Below, in pieces: positions 12,434 through 21,800 of a DNA stretch of 64,000 nt; positions within the stretch are counted from its first letter, which is position 1; the number at the start of each line of letters is the position of its first letter. This stretch comes from an uncultured Dysosmobacter sp. (GTDB lineage: Bacteria > Bacillota > Clostridia > Oscillospirales > Oscillospiraceae), in NCBI GenBank assembly GCA_947625655.1, contig CANQPD010000013.1, positions 19,333-83,332 of the forward strand, in the 5' to 3' direction. Under the pieces are notes generated by a model. It searched no databases. It saw only the letters and a list, made by a program, of their open reading frames with translations, and had not been told where the DNA came from. Made by a program: the position numbers and the translations under genes.

Positions 12434-13891
12434 TCACATCATGGTCTGCCGCTGTGTTTGTTCTGCCTGCTGTTCTTCGGCCCGCTGCTGTTCCTCGACT
12501 GATGACTTGTCTTGCGTGAGTACCATGGTCACGCCAGCCGCCAGGCCGATGACTGCGCCGATGTTTTTGGCTTCCTGCTCCGCCTGGATGCGGCGATACC
12601 GTTCCTCGGCATCTTCGTCACCATCATCCAACAACGCTCCAGTCGCCGCCAGACCATACAGTCCAGCGTGGAGTGTCTTTAGAGAAACAGGTTGCGGATG
12701 TTGCTGACCACTGTCGCTGTACCGTACCCCATCCCCAGCAGTGCTGCCACGATGAGCAGCACCAGCACGATCCACTTGGTCACCACGATTAGGTCGAAGT
12801 CCGGAAGCCAGTCCAGCCATTTGCAGGTACGCTTTTCTTTCTTCTTCCCAGCCTGTTCCAGCAGAGCGGTCATCTCCGTCAACGATTTCTGCATCTCTGT
12901 CATGGAGTTCTGCACCGCTGTCAGGTCTGTGTGGGATCTCAGGTTCGGAAGATACTCCCGCATCCCACGCGCTTCCCGACCGATGGATTCTGTCTTCTGT
13001 GTCAGTATCGTCAGCGCCTCCGGCAGCGGACACTGGATGACGATGGGTGTGATCGGCGCACTCTGCTCCTGCGGTGTGGGCGTGGGACGATTCCGTTCCA
13101 TGAGCTGGTCCATCGATAATTTCTTCTCTGATCCTGAATTCATATTCCATATTCTCCTTCAGATATTTGTCACCGAACAGCAGGCGGTCACGGCACTGCC
13201 AGCCGCTGGGTGTGGTGTAGGTGATGTTCCGCCGGGACTCCTCCCAGCGCACCTTGTAGCCCTCGCTCTCCATCAGCGCAATGAACTCCTCGCGGTTGGA
13301 GGCGTGGCGCATACAATCGTTGATGATGTTCATGAGCTGCAGTTTCTTGCTCTGACCACGGGCTGCTGTGTGATATTCCCCGATGGTCATGGTCTTCGTT
13401 TTCTGCTTCTGCTCCCTGGGTTGAAACACAGGGAGCGAAAAATCCATGCAGACCTGGTCGTTGCGCTGCCGCAGTTCCTGTAGCTGCTCTTTGGCGATGT
13501 GCAGTTTTCGTCCGGTATCGAAGTTGACCGAGTTGATGAGCAGGTGCGAATGGATGTGCTCCCGGTCTGTGTGGGTACAGACCAGAACTTCGTAACCCTC
13601 GTAGTACTCGGCCAGCTTCAGCGCCGCCGCGTGCGCGGTGACCGGGCCGACCGCTTCGCCTTTCGGGAAGCTCTGCACCATGTGGTAGAACAGCACACCG
13701 TCCGTTTTGTGATAGAGCCGCTTGGTGGTCATGAAGTCAGCGTAGACAGATTCCGGCTGGCAGTTGATGCCTGTGACCAACCGCTGACCATCGAACTCTG
13801 TTTTCTTGTCCTGCATGGTGTAGCGCATCACGGCGCCCATGCATCCGGTGGTCTGTCCCCGCTTGTAGTTGGTGAAGCTGATGATCGCCAT
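12434..13891 (-). CDS. mobA: Relaxase/mobilization nuclease
   Basis: 485 residues. The N-terminal 240 residues are a MobA/VirD2-type relaxase: candidate nicking tyrosines Tyr9 and Tyr24, and the metal-binding HTDREHIHSHLL motif (107-118, three His plus Asp). It would nick oriT and pilot the strand in conjugative transfer with a helper. The middle (about 250-404) is odd in composition because another gene is nested there in a different frame. The end (RYRRIQAEQEAKNIGAVIGL) is a charged then hydrophobic tail. The ATG at 13891 is favoured; GTG codons at 13900 and 13897 overlap the mobC stop. Confidence 0.9.
   Translation of the reverse strand: MAIISFTNYKRGQTTGCMGAVMRYTMQDKKTEFDGQRLVTGINCQPESVYADFMTTKRLYHKTDGVLFYHMVQSFPKGEAVGPVTAHAAALKLAEYYEGYEVLVCTHTDREHIHSHLLINSVNFDTGRKLHIAKEQLQELRQRNDQVCMDFSLPVFQPREQKQKTKTMTIGEYHTAARGQSKKLQLMNIINDCMRHASNREEFIALMESEGYKVRWEESRRNITYTTPSGWQCRDRLLFGDKYLKENMEYEFRIREEIIDGPAHGTESSHAHTAGAECADHTHRHPVSAAGGADDTDTEDRIHRSGSAWDAGVSSEPEIPHRPDSGAELHDRDAEIVDGDDRSAGTGWEEERKAYLQMAGLASGLRPNRGDQVDRAGAAHRGSTAGDGVRYSDSGQQHPQPVSLKTLHAGLYGLAATGALLDDGDEDAEERYRRIQAEQEAKNIGAVIGLAAGVTMVLTQDKSSVEEQQRAEEQQAEQTQRQTMM
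12679..13143 (-). CDS. MobB-like membrane protein nested in the relaxase gene
   Basis: 154 residues wholly inside the relaxase gene in another frame. It has a proline-rich N-terminus, a coiled-coil-like middle (LTILTQKTESIGREARG ... MTEMQKSLTEMTALLEQAG), then WLDWLPDFDLIVVTKWIVLVLLIVAALLG, a C-terminal transmembrane helix. AAGGAG lies exactly 10 bases before the ATG. Nested mobB genes within mobA are known from RSF1010 and related plasmids. The sequence looks more protein-like than the overlapping relaxase segment, so I consider it translated. It may anchor the relaxosome to the membrane. Confidence 0.75.
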   Translation of the reverse strand: MNSGSEKKLSMDQLMERNRPTPTPQEQSAPITPIVIQCPLPEALTILTQKTESIGREARGMREYLPNLRSHTDLTAVQNSMTEMQKSLTEMTALLEQAGKKKEKRTCKWLDWLPDFDLIVVTKWIVLVLLIVAALLGMGYGTATVVSNIRNLFL

Positions 13892-13893
13892 AG

Positions 13894-14205
13894 TCACCAC
13901 CGCTTTCGTTCCAGGATCGACCGGATAGCTTCGCTGAGTTCAGAGAGCGCCTGACGCACACTCTCCAGATCGATCACAGTCACTCGTCCCATGTGCGCCA
14001 GGGTGACGAGCTGATTCAGATTTCTGCCAATGGATTTCAGCTCCTTCAGCACATCTTTCAGTCCGTCGATAACCACGACTTGCTTTCCCAGACAACAGGC
14101 GGTCACATAATCGCTCATGGACATACCGGACTGCTTCGCCAGTTCCTTAATGGCCTCCCGGTCTTCGGATGCCATTCGGGTGCTGAATTTAATATCCTTT
14201 TTCAT
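13894..14205 (-). CDS. mobC: MobC relaxosome accessory protein
   Basis: 103 residues, starting MKKDIKFSTRMASEDREAIK. The N-terminus is a ribbon-helix-helix-like segment (STRMASEDREAIKELAKQSGMSMSDYVTACCLG) and the middle carries the MobC signature KSIGRNLNQLVTLAH. MobC proteins bind oriT and open it for the relaxase. GGAGG lies upstream of the ATG at 14205; longer upstream frames have no ribosome site. Its stop overlaps possible GTG starts of the relaxase, so the two are translationally coupled. Confidence 0.9.
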   Translation of the reverse strand: MKKDIKFSTRMASEDREAIKELAKQSGMSMSDYVTACCLGKQVVVIDGLKDVLKELKSIGRNLNQLVTLAHMGRVTVIDLESVRQALSELSEAIRSILERKRW

Positions 14206-14408
14206 GTTGTTTCCTCCAATCTTTCGTAAAAATGGGGTGTGGGGCAGCGCCCCGCAAACAGGCGGAAGGCGGGACAGCGGCGCTGCCGCAGACCAGACAA
14301 ACGCGATGCTGGCCACCTCCAAGGAGGTGATTTCTCCCGCCGAACTCCTGCATTTTCAATTTCGGCCACAAGCGGCCCAAAACGGCGTTTCTTTTTTCCA
14401 GCGGGAGT
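14206..14408. other. Non-coding segment upstream of mobC, candidate oriT
   Basis: About 200 bases between the ATPase gene stop and mobC with several short inverted repeats (CCACCTCCAAGGAGGTG near 14311; CAGCGGCGCTGCCG near 14276; GGCCACAAGCGGCC near 14365). In mobilizable elements of this kind oriT usually sits just upstream of mobC. No conserved nick sequence could be recognised, so the assignment is positional. Confidence 0.4.
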
Positions 14409-15482
14409 TTACTCGCCATGGCTGGAAACCTCCCGCAAATCGCCGCACTGCGCCCCGACAGGGTCAACAGGGTCGACCGCCGGGACACCCCGGGCATCGT
14501 CACTTTCGGCACGGCGCAGCTCGATGAGCCGCTTTCCGTTGCTGCGGCGCACCACACCGGAAATGCCGATTTTGCTTAGCGCGTCAAGGTTTTGCAGGAT
14601 CAGGCGAGACACTTTCTTGGGCGTGATGCGCTCTGTACCGGCAGGGTCAATCTTCTCAGACAGCTCCGTGGGAGTGCCGATAAATTCTGTGCGGCCGCGC
14701 ATCAGTTCAGAGACCAGATAGACGATGCGGTCACCCAGCAGCTCCGGCTGTGTTCTGCTGTCTGTTACCATCTCCCACACATTTTCACCGTTGCGTTCCA
14801 GCGTCAACTCCCGGTACTCGATGTCGCGACCGATGCAGAAGAGCTTCGCCTTGCCACTGCCGCGCCGTTCCTCCACCAGCGTGAAGCTGGAATCCACCGC
14901 TCCGCTGATGGCTGTCGTACCGGAGATGCGGCTGAACACATCGTCGGCTGTTTCTTTGCGCAGATGGTGGATGAGCAGGATGGCGATACCGTGAGTGTCT
15001 GCGATTCGTTTCAGAGCAGAGAGGTCGCGGTAGTCGTTGGCGTAGGTGTTGTCGTAGTTGGTGCCGCGGATCATCTGCAACGTGTCGATGATGACCAGCA
15101 CCGTGTCTGGATGTTCGGTGAGGAAAGTGCAGAGCTGTTCCTCCAGCCCCTTGCCCAGAATGTCACTGCCGGTAGAGAAGTGGACATTGGCGGGAGCATC
15201 CTCCGTGATCTCGAACAGCCGGTTCTGGATGCGGAGTGTAGAGTCTTCCAGACAGAGGTAGAGGGTTGTGCCCTGCTTGACGGGCATCCCCCAGACGGGT
15301 TCTCCCTTTGCCACCATGACGGAGAGCCACAGCGCCAGCCAGGACTTGCCCACCTTGGGGGAGCCAGCAAGGATGTGCAGTCCCTGAGACAGCAGCGTGT
15401 CCACCACGAAGTTGAGCGGCGTGAGTGGAAGGCTCATCAGGCTCTCGCCGTCGATGGTTTGCAGTCGTTTTTCTTGTTTCAT
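14409..15482 (-). CDS. RepA-like AAA ATPase (AAA_25 helicase family)
   Basis: 357 residues with a RecA/KaiC-type fold: Walker A in AGSPKVGKSWLA (39-50), Walker B TVLVIIDTLQM, and a following DYRDLSALKRIADTHGIAILLIHHLRK segment typical of hexameric replicative helicases such as RSF1010 RepA and phage-type primase helicases. The C-terminal 120 residues hold a winged-helix-like region (LSEKIDPAGTERITPKKVSRLI). In an integrative element it probably supports replication of the excised circle. Divergent from the DUF6076 gene. Confidence 0.8.
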   Translation of the reverse strand: MKQEKRLQTIDGESLMSLPLTPLNFVVDTLLSQGLHILAGSPKVGKSWLALWLSVMVAKGEPVWGMPVKQGTTLYLCLEDSTLRIQNRLFEITEDAPANVHFSTGSDILGKGLEEQLCTFLTEHPDTVLVIIDTLQMIRGTNYDNTYANDYRDLSALKRIADTHGIAILLIHHLRKETADDVFSRISGTTAISGAVDSSFTLVEERRGSGKAKLFCIGRDIEYRELTLERNGENVWEMVTDSRTQPELLGDRIVYLVSELMRGRTEFIGTPTELSEKIDPAGTERITPKKVSRLILQNLDALSKIGISGVVRRSNGKRLIELRRAESDDARGVPAVDPVDPVGAQCGDLREVSSHGE

Positions 15483-15536
15483 ATAGCACCTCTGAATAAA
15501 AAAGTAGAGGTGAAGCTGTGCGCCTCACCCCTCTGC

Positions 15537-15565
15537 TTGTATTGTGGAGGAAAACATGATATTCT
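15537..15565 (+). promoter_or_regulatory. Candidate promoter for DUF6076-sigma pair
   Basis: TTGTAT, 17-base spacer and TATTCT on the plus strand, about 60 bases ahead of the 15627 start. Plausible sigma-A-like hexamers, not consensus. Confidence 0.45.
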
Positions 15566-15626
15566 TATAAAAAGCATGGACAGATTAAAAGTCAGGTAGG
15601 ACAAATTATTGCAGAGGAGGGTGCTT

Positions 15627-16949
15627 ATGGAAATGGAAGGCAACATTATATTTTATACCTACGGCAGCACCCTGGAGCTGAACGGTCAGCAGTTTGATGC
15701 AGGAAGGCTGACAGAGGATCTGCTGAATCTGTCGCCCGATGACTATCATCCCATGCATGAACGGATGAAGCGCATCCGCACCTTTACGACGGCCTATGAG
15801 CACAATAAGGACACCGAGGTTTGGTGGAAGCTAAATGACGAGATGGACGCGCTCTGCCAGGAGCTGCGCCGGTATACGGTGTTCCGCTTACTGTTGGACG
15901 AGAGCGATGATGCTTTCTTTTCTGTGATCCGTGAAGTCACAGGACAATTCAGTTTATTTCCTTCGGAGAAACATGACCCGCCGGAGGATGAACAGATAGA
16001 ACGGCTCCGAGCCGCTGCGGAGAAATTCTTTGCACTTAATGAGGCAGACTCCGCACCAGAAGAGGATGGCCTATGGAGACCGCTGGACCTGTTTCGCCCC
16101 AGTGAGGCCGACTCGGAAATGGACGAGTCATTTTATTACGAGATGTTCCGCATCCTTGGTGAGACAGAGGGAACCTGGGATACATACAAAAAGCATATCG
16201 ACCGCTATGATATGTACCTCCACGACATCCGTGCGTTTAACGGCACGATCCGGAATTTTATCAAGTTCGCTATCTCCAAATTGAAAACCAACGGGCCGGA
16301 AAGCTATGCGGAGGCTCTCTACGGTTTCTATAATGATGACCGCATCGCAGAGAAGCTGATCATCAATCCAATCACCAGCCGCGGGGACTGTTACACGAGG
16401 CACGATGAGTATATGCTCTCCTATGTGCCGCGGGAGCTGCCGGATGGTTCCGCCGCCATCTGTCAGGGGCACGTGACCGACAGCTTGCAGGCGCTGATGA
16501 AAGCGGATTATATGCTGGCCCTGAACAGCGGCCATAACATTCGCCGCTGCATCATCTGTGGAAAATATTTTATGCTCAAGAGTGGCGTTCACGCCTTGTA
16601 CTGCGAAGGCGCCTGTCCTCACGCCCCCGGCTACACCTGCCGACAGTTCGGCACGGTGGAAGTGCAGAAGGAACTCGCCAGAGACATTCCGAAGGTCAAG
16701 GCCAAGCTGACCGCCTTTTCCCGCATCACGAAGGATATGCAGAGAGGCGCCATCTCCCAGGAAGATGCCAGAAGAGCCAAGGACTATGTGCGTGATCTGC
16801 TTTACGATGCTCTGCGTGATCCCAATGTTTCTGTTGAGGATTTTACAGAGAAGATAACCACAGAGCGAATCTATAAACGTTGCCAGATTACCAGAGTCTC
16901 CAAACCCAGGGGCCGTCCACCGAAGCCAAAGGCAGGTGAGACTCCATGA
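15627..16949 (+). CDS. DUF6076 domain protein
   Basis: 440 residues of unknown function. A distinct zinc-binding-like cluster lies near residues 305-345: CIICGKYFMLKSGVHALYC then CPHAPGYTC, reminiscent of the CGNR-type zinc fingers of nucleic-acid-binding proteins. The tail is basic and proline-rich (KPRGRPPKPKAGE), an AT-hook-like motif. GAGGAGG lies 6 bases before the ATG at 15627; an earlier in-frame ATG at 15609 has no site. It overlaps the sigma gene by four bases (ATGA), so the two are made together. Confidence 0.75.
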   Translation: MEMEGNIIFYTYGSTLELNGQQFDAGRLTEDLLNLSPDDYHPMHERMKRIRTFTTAYEHNKDTEVWWKLNDEMDALCQELRRYTVFRLLLDESDDAFFSVIREVTGQFSLFPSEKHDPPEDEQIERLRAAAEKFFALNEADSAPEEDGLWRPLDLFRPSEADSEMDESFYYEMFRILGETEGTWDTYKKHIDRYDMYLHDIRAFNGTIRNFIKFAISKLKTNGPESYAEALYGFYNDDRIAEKLIINPITSRGDCYTRHDEYMLSYVPRELPDGSAAICQGHVTDSLQALMKADYMLALNSGHNIRRCIICGKYFMLKSGVHALYCEGACPHAPGYTCRQFGTVEVQKELARDIPKVKAKLTAFSRITKDMQRGAISQEDARRAKDYVRDLLYDALRDPNVSVEDFTEKITTERIYKRCQITRVSKPRGRPPKPKAGETP

Positions 16950-17884
16950 CCAACGAGAAACTGATCCGTCAGTATTACGACGGGGATGAGACTGCTCTGG
17001 ACAAGCTGTACCGCAGGAACCTTGGTCTGATTCGGAGCATTGCCAAGGAAGCGGCCAAAGAGTTCAACTGCCTGCACATGGACAGGAATCGTCCGGAGGA
17101 CTTTTCCAGCTATACCAAGACGATCCTGGATGACCTTTGCGGTGAGGGTGCGCTGGAGTTTCTGACCAGAATCCAAAGCAGAGAATATGATGAAAGCCGG
17201 GCCTTGCTGACCACCTATTTGTATCCCCACTTGAAAGGGCGGATGACACGCTGGCTGGAGCGGAGCATCGGCAATCTGGCTCTGAGCAAAGGCGATATGG
17301 AAGCCGTTCGGAAGGCACAAAAGATGTACCATTCGGATTGGCACAGCATCGACGAAATTGCAAAAGAGATGAATATCGACAGTACAGAGGTCACTCGTCA
17401 TATTCGCTACAACACCCATTTTCTTGGAGTGTACGATCTTGTTCCGGAGGACTATGACGGCGATCCCTTTGAGCTGCTGATGCCTGGGAAGCTCTCTGCT
17501 CCGGCGGAACAGATCGTGTATCGAAAGCTCAGCGTCGAGCTGTTCCGTGAGATGTTTGATGCCCTGCCGAAGAAGGACAGGGATATCCTCGGCAAATTTT
17601 ACGGCGTGTTCGGTTTCAAAAAGACTCCGCTGAAAGAAATCGGTATGTACCACATGATGAAAGAGCCTGCTGTGGAAAAGGCAAAGGACCGTGCCATCAA
17701 GAAACTGGAGAAGGCCTATCCGGGCAGTAAACTTCAGCTTTGGAAGATTGTCCACCGGCTGATGCGGAGACCGATCCTGCCGCCGGATGATGATACCGAG
17801 CTGCGAACGCAGTTTCCCAGGTATGTTCATGCGTTGGCGGAGGTTTATGGTATTCTGAATGAAGCCACCACAGATAAGGAATAA
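16946..17884 (+). CDS. Sigma-70-like factor of the element
   Basis: 312 residues. MTNEKLIRQYYDGDETALDKLYRRNLGLIRSIA matches the start of region 2 of sigma-70 proteins; the remainder includes helix-rich segments (HSIDEIAKEMNIDSTEVTRHIRYN, like region 3) and FREMFDALPKKDRDILGKFYGVFG (like region 4). It is divergent and could be a sigma factor or sigma-like regulator for element promoters. Start overlaps the preceding stop (ATGA). A strong terminator follows. Confidence 0.75.
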   Translation: MTNEKLIRQYYDGDETALDKLYRRNLGLIRSIAKEAAKEFNCLHMDRNRPEDFSSYTKTILDDLCGEGALEFLTRIQSREYDESRALLTTYLYPHLKGRMTRWLERSIGNLALSKGDMEAVRKAQKMYHSDWHSIDEIAKEMNIDSTEVTRHIRYNTHFLGVYDLVPEDYDGDPFELLMPGKLSAPAEQIVYRKLSVELFREMFDALPKKDRDILGKFYGVFGFKKTPLKEIGMYHMMKEPAVEKAKDRAIKKLEKAYPGSKLQLWKIVHRLMRRPILPPDDDTELRTQFPRYVHALAEVYGILNEATTDKE

Positions 17885-17887
17885 ACA

Positions 17888-17929
17888 AAAACCGGGCAGT
17901 ACGGAAACGAATCCGTACTGCCCGGTTTT
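17888..17929 (+). terminator. Terminator after the sigma gene
   Basis: An 18-bp perfect stem (17888-17905 with 17912-17929), six-base loop, ending in TTTT, starting right after the sigma gene stop. From 17930 to 18082 I see no gene. Confidence 0.92.
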
Positions 17930-18082
17930 GCATGAACTGAGTTTACAACTTATATTTGAATTTCAAAAAACAATGTCACAGTCAATGCTTTTAGGGGTCA
18001 GAAAATCTCACAATCATAAACTTAGTTTTTCGACTGGTTACTGTGTATTCTCTAAGCTGTTCGTCGGCTAACGGCGTTTTCT

Positions 18083-18667
18083 CTACTTCCCTGCTCTCTG
18101 TTTATCCCAGGAGCGCTCTGCCGCCAAATCGTCCCGAATAAGCCGCAGCAATTCCATCTCGCTTCTGAATACACAAACACCGTCCTTGCCAGCGCGGTTG
18201 ATCACACCCTGCATACTGCTGTGCTACCGAGTCAGGACTCTGATAAAATAGCTGGCCAGCTTTCCTTCTTTTACGCGGAGAGTATCCGGATTAAATGCCG
18301 GAGGCATCCGCTCTGCCATACTGCTTGTCAGATAATCTGCAAATTGTTCATCACCCATGGATGTGTGCTTCACTGTCGGCTCTTTTTTGAATGTAGTTCT
18401 CAACCGGGTATCACGCTGGCACTCTCCCGCACGATCCAAAATATCGTCGATTCCAAGCAGCATCTGGTCGAGACTTGAAAATTCCGTTTTGCTTTCAAAA
18501 TAATAATTGTGAATCCAGCCTTGAGCCAAACCACATTCAAAGGCATCGACGCAGACCGTCATGGTATGGCTAAATTCCGGGTGGATACTGCCTGTTCGTG
18601 GCAGATCGTCCTCGGCAAAATATTTATTTTGCAGGATCTTTCGCATATCAATCACTTTCTGATCCAC
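18083..18667 (-). pseudogene. Conserved element gene interrupted by an amber codon
   Basis: The frame begins VDQKVIDMRKILQNKYFAED and runs through a compact, protein-like sequence (SSLDQMLLGIDDILDRAG ... MAERMPPAFNPDTLRV) to FIRVLTR, then TAG at 18226-18224. The same frame continues HSSMQGVINRAGKDGVCVFR to a second stop at 18083. The junction pattern RVxTRQHSSMQGV and FRSEMEL resembles the end of widespread short Firmicutes proteins (RVxFRQNxxWQG, FRSxLEL), so the amber most likely replaced a CAG by one C-to-T change. GTG at 18667 is the probable start (AAAGGA upstream). Function unknown. Confidence 0.7.
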
Positions 18668-18750
18668 GCCGCACACATCCTTTCTGCCTGGCGTTTTTTC
18701 TAATGTCTGAGTTTCTTCTCCAAATTCTCCCCTTTTTCGCAGAGAACTTG

Positions 18751-18780
18751 GAGAAGAAGGGGGCCGAAGCCCCCGTCTTC
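18751..18780 (-). terminator. Terminator of the surface protein gene
   Basis: GGGGGC/GCCCCC stem (18759-18764 with 18769-18774) with a UUCG-type loop, extended by imperfect pairing of GAAGA and TCTTC. It follows the surface protein stop on the minus strand. The U-run is interrupted by C, so efficiency is uncertain. Confidence 0.6.
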
Positions 18781-18807
18781 CATTGTTAATTAAGTTGTCC
18801 CCTCGCG

Positions 18808-21800
18808 TTACTTGACCAAGTAACGATACAGGAAGGTCACGATCTGGCTACGCAGGCAGGGATCATCGGGACTGAAGGTAGTTGCACTGGTACCAGCGGT
18901 AATACCCTCATCGGCTGCCCACAGCACTGCGTCGTGATAATACATATCAGCGGCGACGTCAGTGAAGGGGTTCACAGCCTCAACGGCAGAAGACTCAGCC
19001 CAGCGCCACAGGAAAGTGACGTTCTGTGCGCGGGTCACGGTTGCGTTGGGGCTAAAGGTTGTGGCAGAGGTACCAGAAGTAATGCCGTTCTCGACTGCCC
19101 ACAGGACAGCATCGTAATAATACTTGTCGGGGGTGACGTCGGTGAAGGGACAAACCGTGGTCTCGGGCTCAGGGCTGCCAGCAGCGCGCCACAGGAAGGT
19201 CACGGTCTGGGCGCGGGTGCAGGTCACAGCGGGACTGAAGGTAGTGGCGGAAGTGCCGCCGGTGATACCATTTTCAGCTGCCCACAGCACTGCGTCGTAA
19301 TAGTAGGCACCCTCAGCCACATCGGTAAAGGGATTCTCAAACGCCTCGATCTCAGCGAAGGTAGCCTCAATGGTGACCTTGCCGGAAGGCATCTTGAAGG
19401 TGTACTTGCTGTCGGACTTGCGGGTCAGCTTGATTTCCTTGCCGTTCTTATCCAGAACGGTCAGCTCATCCAGTTCGTAGCCGCTGTCAGGATCGACAGT
19501 GATGGTCACGGTAGAACCAGAGGATGCACGGGAGGGAGACACGGTGATGTCACCATTCTCGGTGTCCTCAACAGTAATGGTGTATCTGGTAGAACCACCG
19601 CCACCGCCGCCACCGGAGCTGTTTCTGCTCCACTTGGCGTAGACCGTAGTGTCCTTAGTGATGGGTGCAGAGAAGTCGAATACGGTGGTCAGGGCCTCGT
19701 CACTGTACCAATTCACAAAGGTATAGCCACTCTTAGTGGGAGCGGTAGCAGGTCTGGTAGCCGGCTTTCCGCTTACGACTTCCTGCGCATCAACGGAAGA
19801 TCCACCGTCGGTATCAAAGGTAACGGTGAAAGTCAAATCAAACAGTTCGATGTACTCCGCCTTTTCCTCATCGTTCAGGAAGCAGCCATTGGGGTCTACG
19901 TAGGTATCCGTCAAGACTCCGTCCGCATAGACTTCGATCTTTGTGGGTACGTTCTTGCGGGTCAAGTCCACAACCCACGCCGTCTCCCAAGAGCCAGACG
20001 CTTCACCAGTGATCACATTGTTCACGGTGCATTCATCGTACGTTGCGGGATACAGAGGCTCACTGGTGTCTCCATCCTCGTATTCACGCAGGGTAGTGGT
20101 GCCCAGCAGAGTCTCACCGGAGTAAATCTTCAGAACCAGGGATTCGCTGGCATACACATTTTTCAGCGTCGTGGTGATGGACTCACGAGACTTACTGTTA
20201 TCGATAATAGTCTGGAAACCATGATCGATTTCTGCCTTGCCTTTCGGCCAAACTTTTTCACCGCCTACAGTGACCGTCAGGTTGGTCTGATCCTTCTTAT
20301 CATTCCACAGTTCATTACCGCTGACAGAGCCCTGATCAAAGCCAGTGGCGATGGTATCGGCATCGATGACGATATTCGTGCCCTCAGGCATGAGGCTCGT
20401 GTCAATTTCGATGGCGGCCTTGCCCTTAACAGCAGAGGTTGCAATGAAATCGGTGTCAGTCACGGTCAGGTCGGTGGCACCGGCGCCCTCGTTGTAGACC
20501 AGGACGGACCTGCCAACGCTGTTGAAGGTACACTCGTTGAACTTAACAGCCTTTGCACCATAGGTCCAGACGTTGTAGGCGTCAGCGCTGTTCTGGTTGA
20601 AGGTACAGTTGTTGAAGGTTTCGCTGGTGCCATACAGGAACACCTGGCCGTTGAAGGTGCAGTAGTTGTAGACCATGGTACCGGCGTGCTGCAGGCCGGT
20701 ATAATTGGCATTGGGATAGTATTCGAAGGTTACATTGTTGAAGGTGACATCCGCACCACCCATGTTCGTTGAGCCGATGTTGTTGAAAACAACGCCGGGC
20801 ACGCTACCGGTGATAGTCAGGTCCTTGCCGGTGGGGACAGTATAAGTGCCAGCCTGCAGGATAACAACCGTATCACCGTCCTTAGCGGCGTTGACAGCAG
20901 CCTCCAGAGTTTTATGCTTCACCCCGTTGACACTGGCGACCATCTTAACACCAGCATCCGCCCCTACATAGTACAACTGATTGCTGCTCTGATAGGAATA
21001 ATATCCTTCAGCCAGATATTGCTCGGGATCCTGATCGAATCCGCCGCCGGCGACGGTCAGAGTTCCCGTGCTGAGCAGAGTGTCGTTCTTGCCACCTGAG
21101 AAAGTGCCGCCGGTGATGACAACGGAGGAATTCTCCTGCACACGCACGGCCGAGCCGCTATCGTTGACCGTCAGGCCCTTGGGACCGGTGAAAGTGCCGG
21201 CCTGAATGATCACAAAGCCGCCATCGGAAACATTGACGGCATGGGTGGTCATCCCCGCAGATTCAGAAACCTTGTACTCGCCGCCATCCACAGTGACATC
21301 CACCTCGCCGTCCACACGCAGAGCGTGGCGGGCGCTGGTCACATTCACGTCAGTCAGAGTCAGGGCACCGGCATTGATCTCAACGCCGCTGACATTGGAA
21401 TCTTCATTGACGATGGAGCCGTTCTTGATCTCGAACTCGCCGCTCGTGATCAGGAAGGAGCCGGTGAGGGTGTTATTGTTCAGGTTAATAGTCGCCGCAC
21501 CATCCTCAATCTCAACGACCTCAATCGCATCGTTCAGCAGAGTGACAACATCGCCGGCTTCCGCGGCGGCAATGGCGGCAGACAGGGTGCCGTACTTCAC
21601 ACCGTTCACTTCCGCAACCAGAGGCCACTTCTTCTCCTTATCCACGATCAGGGTTCCGCTGGTGCTGTCCGTATCGTCAGAGGTTTCGTAGGCTGCACCG
21701 ATCAAACCATTGTTGGGAAGGGTCACGTCTGCGTTGGGGGTGGAAACAGTGCCCCCCTCGGCGGAACACCCGTTGAAGGTCACGGAATAGCCAGCTTCGT

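Noticed and set aside
12692..13483. Plus-strand frame opposite the relaxase
   Set aside because: Shadow frame without start signals; the minus strand already holds two overlapping genes with good signals.
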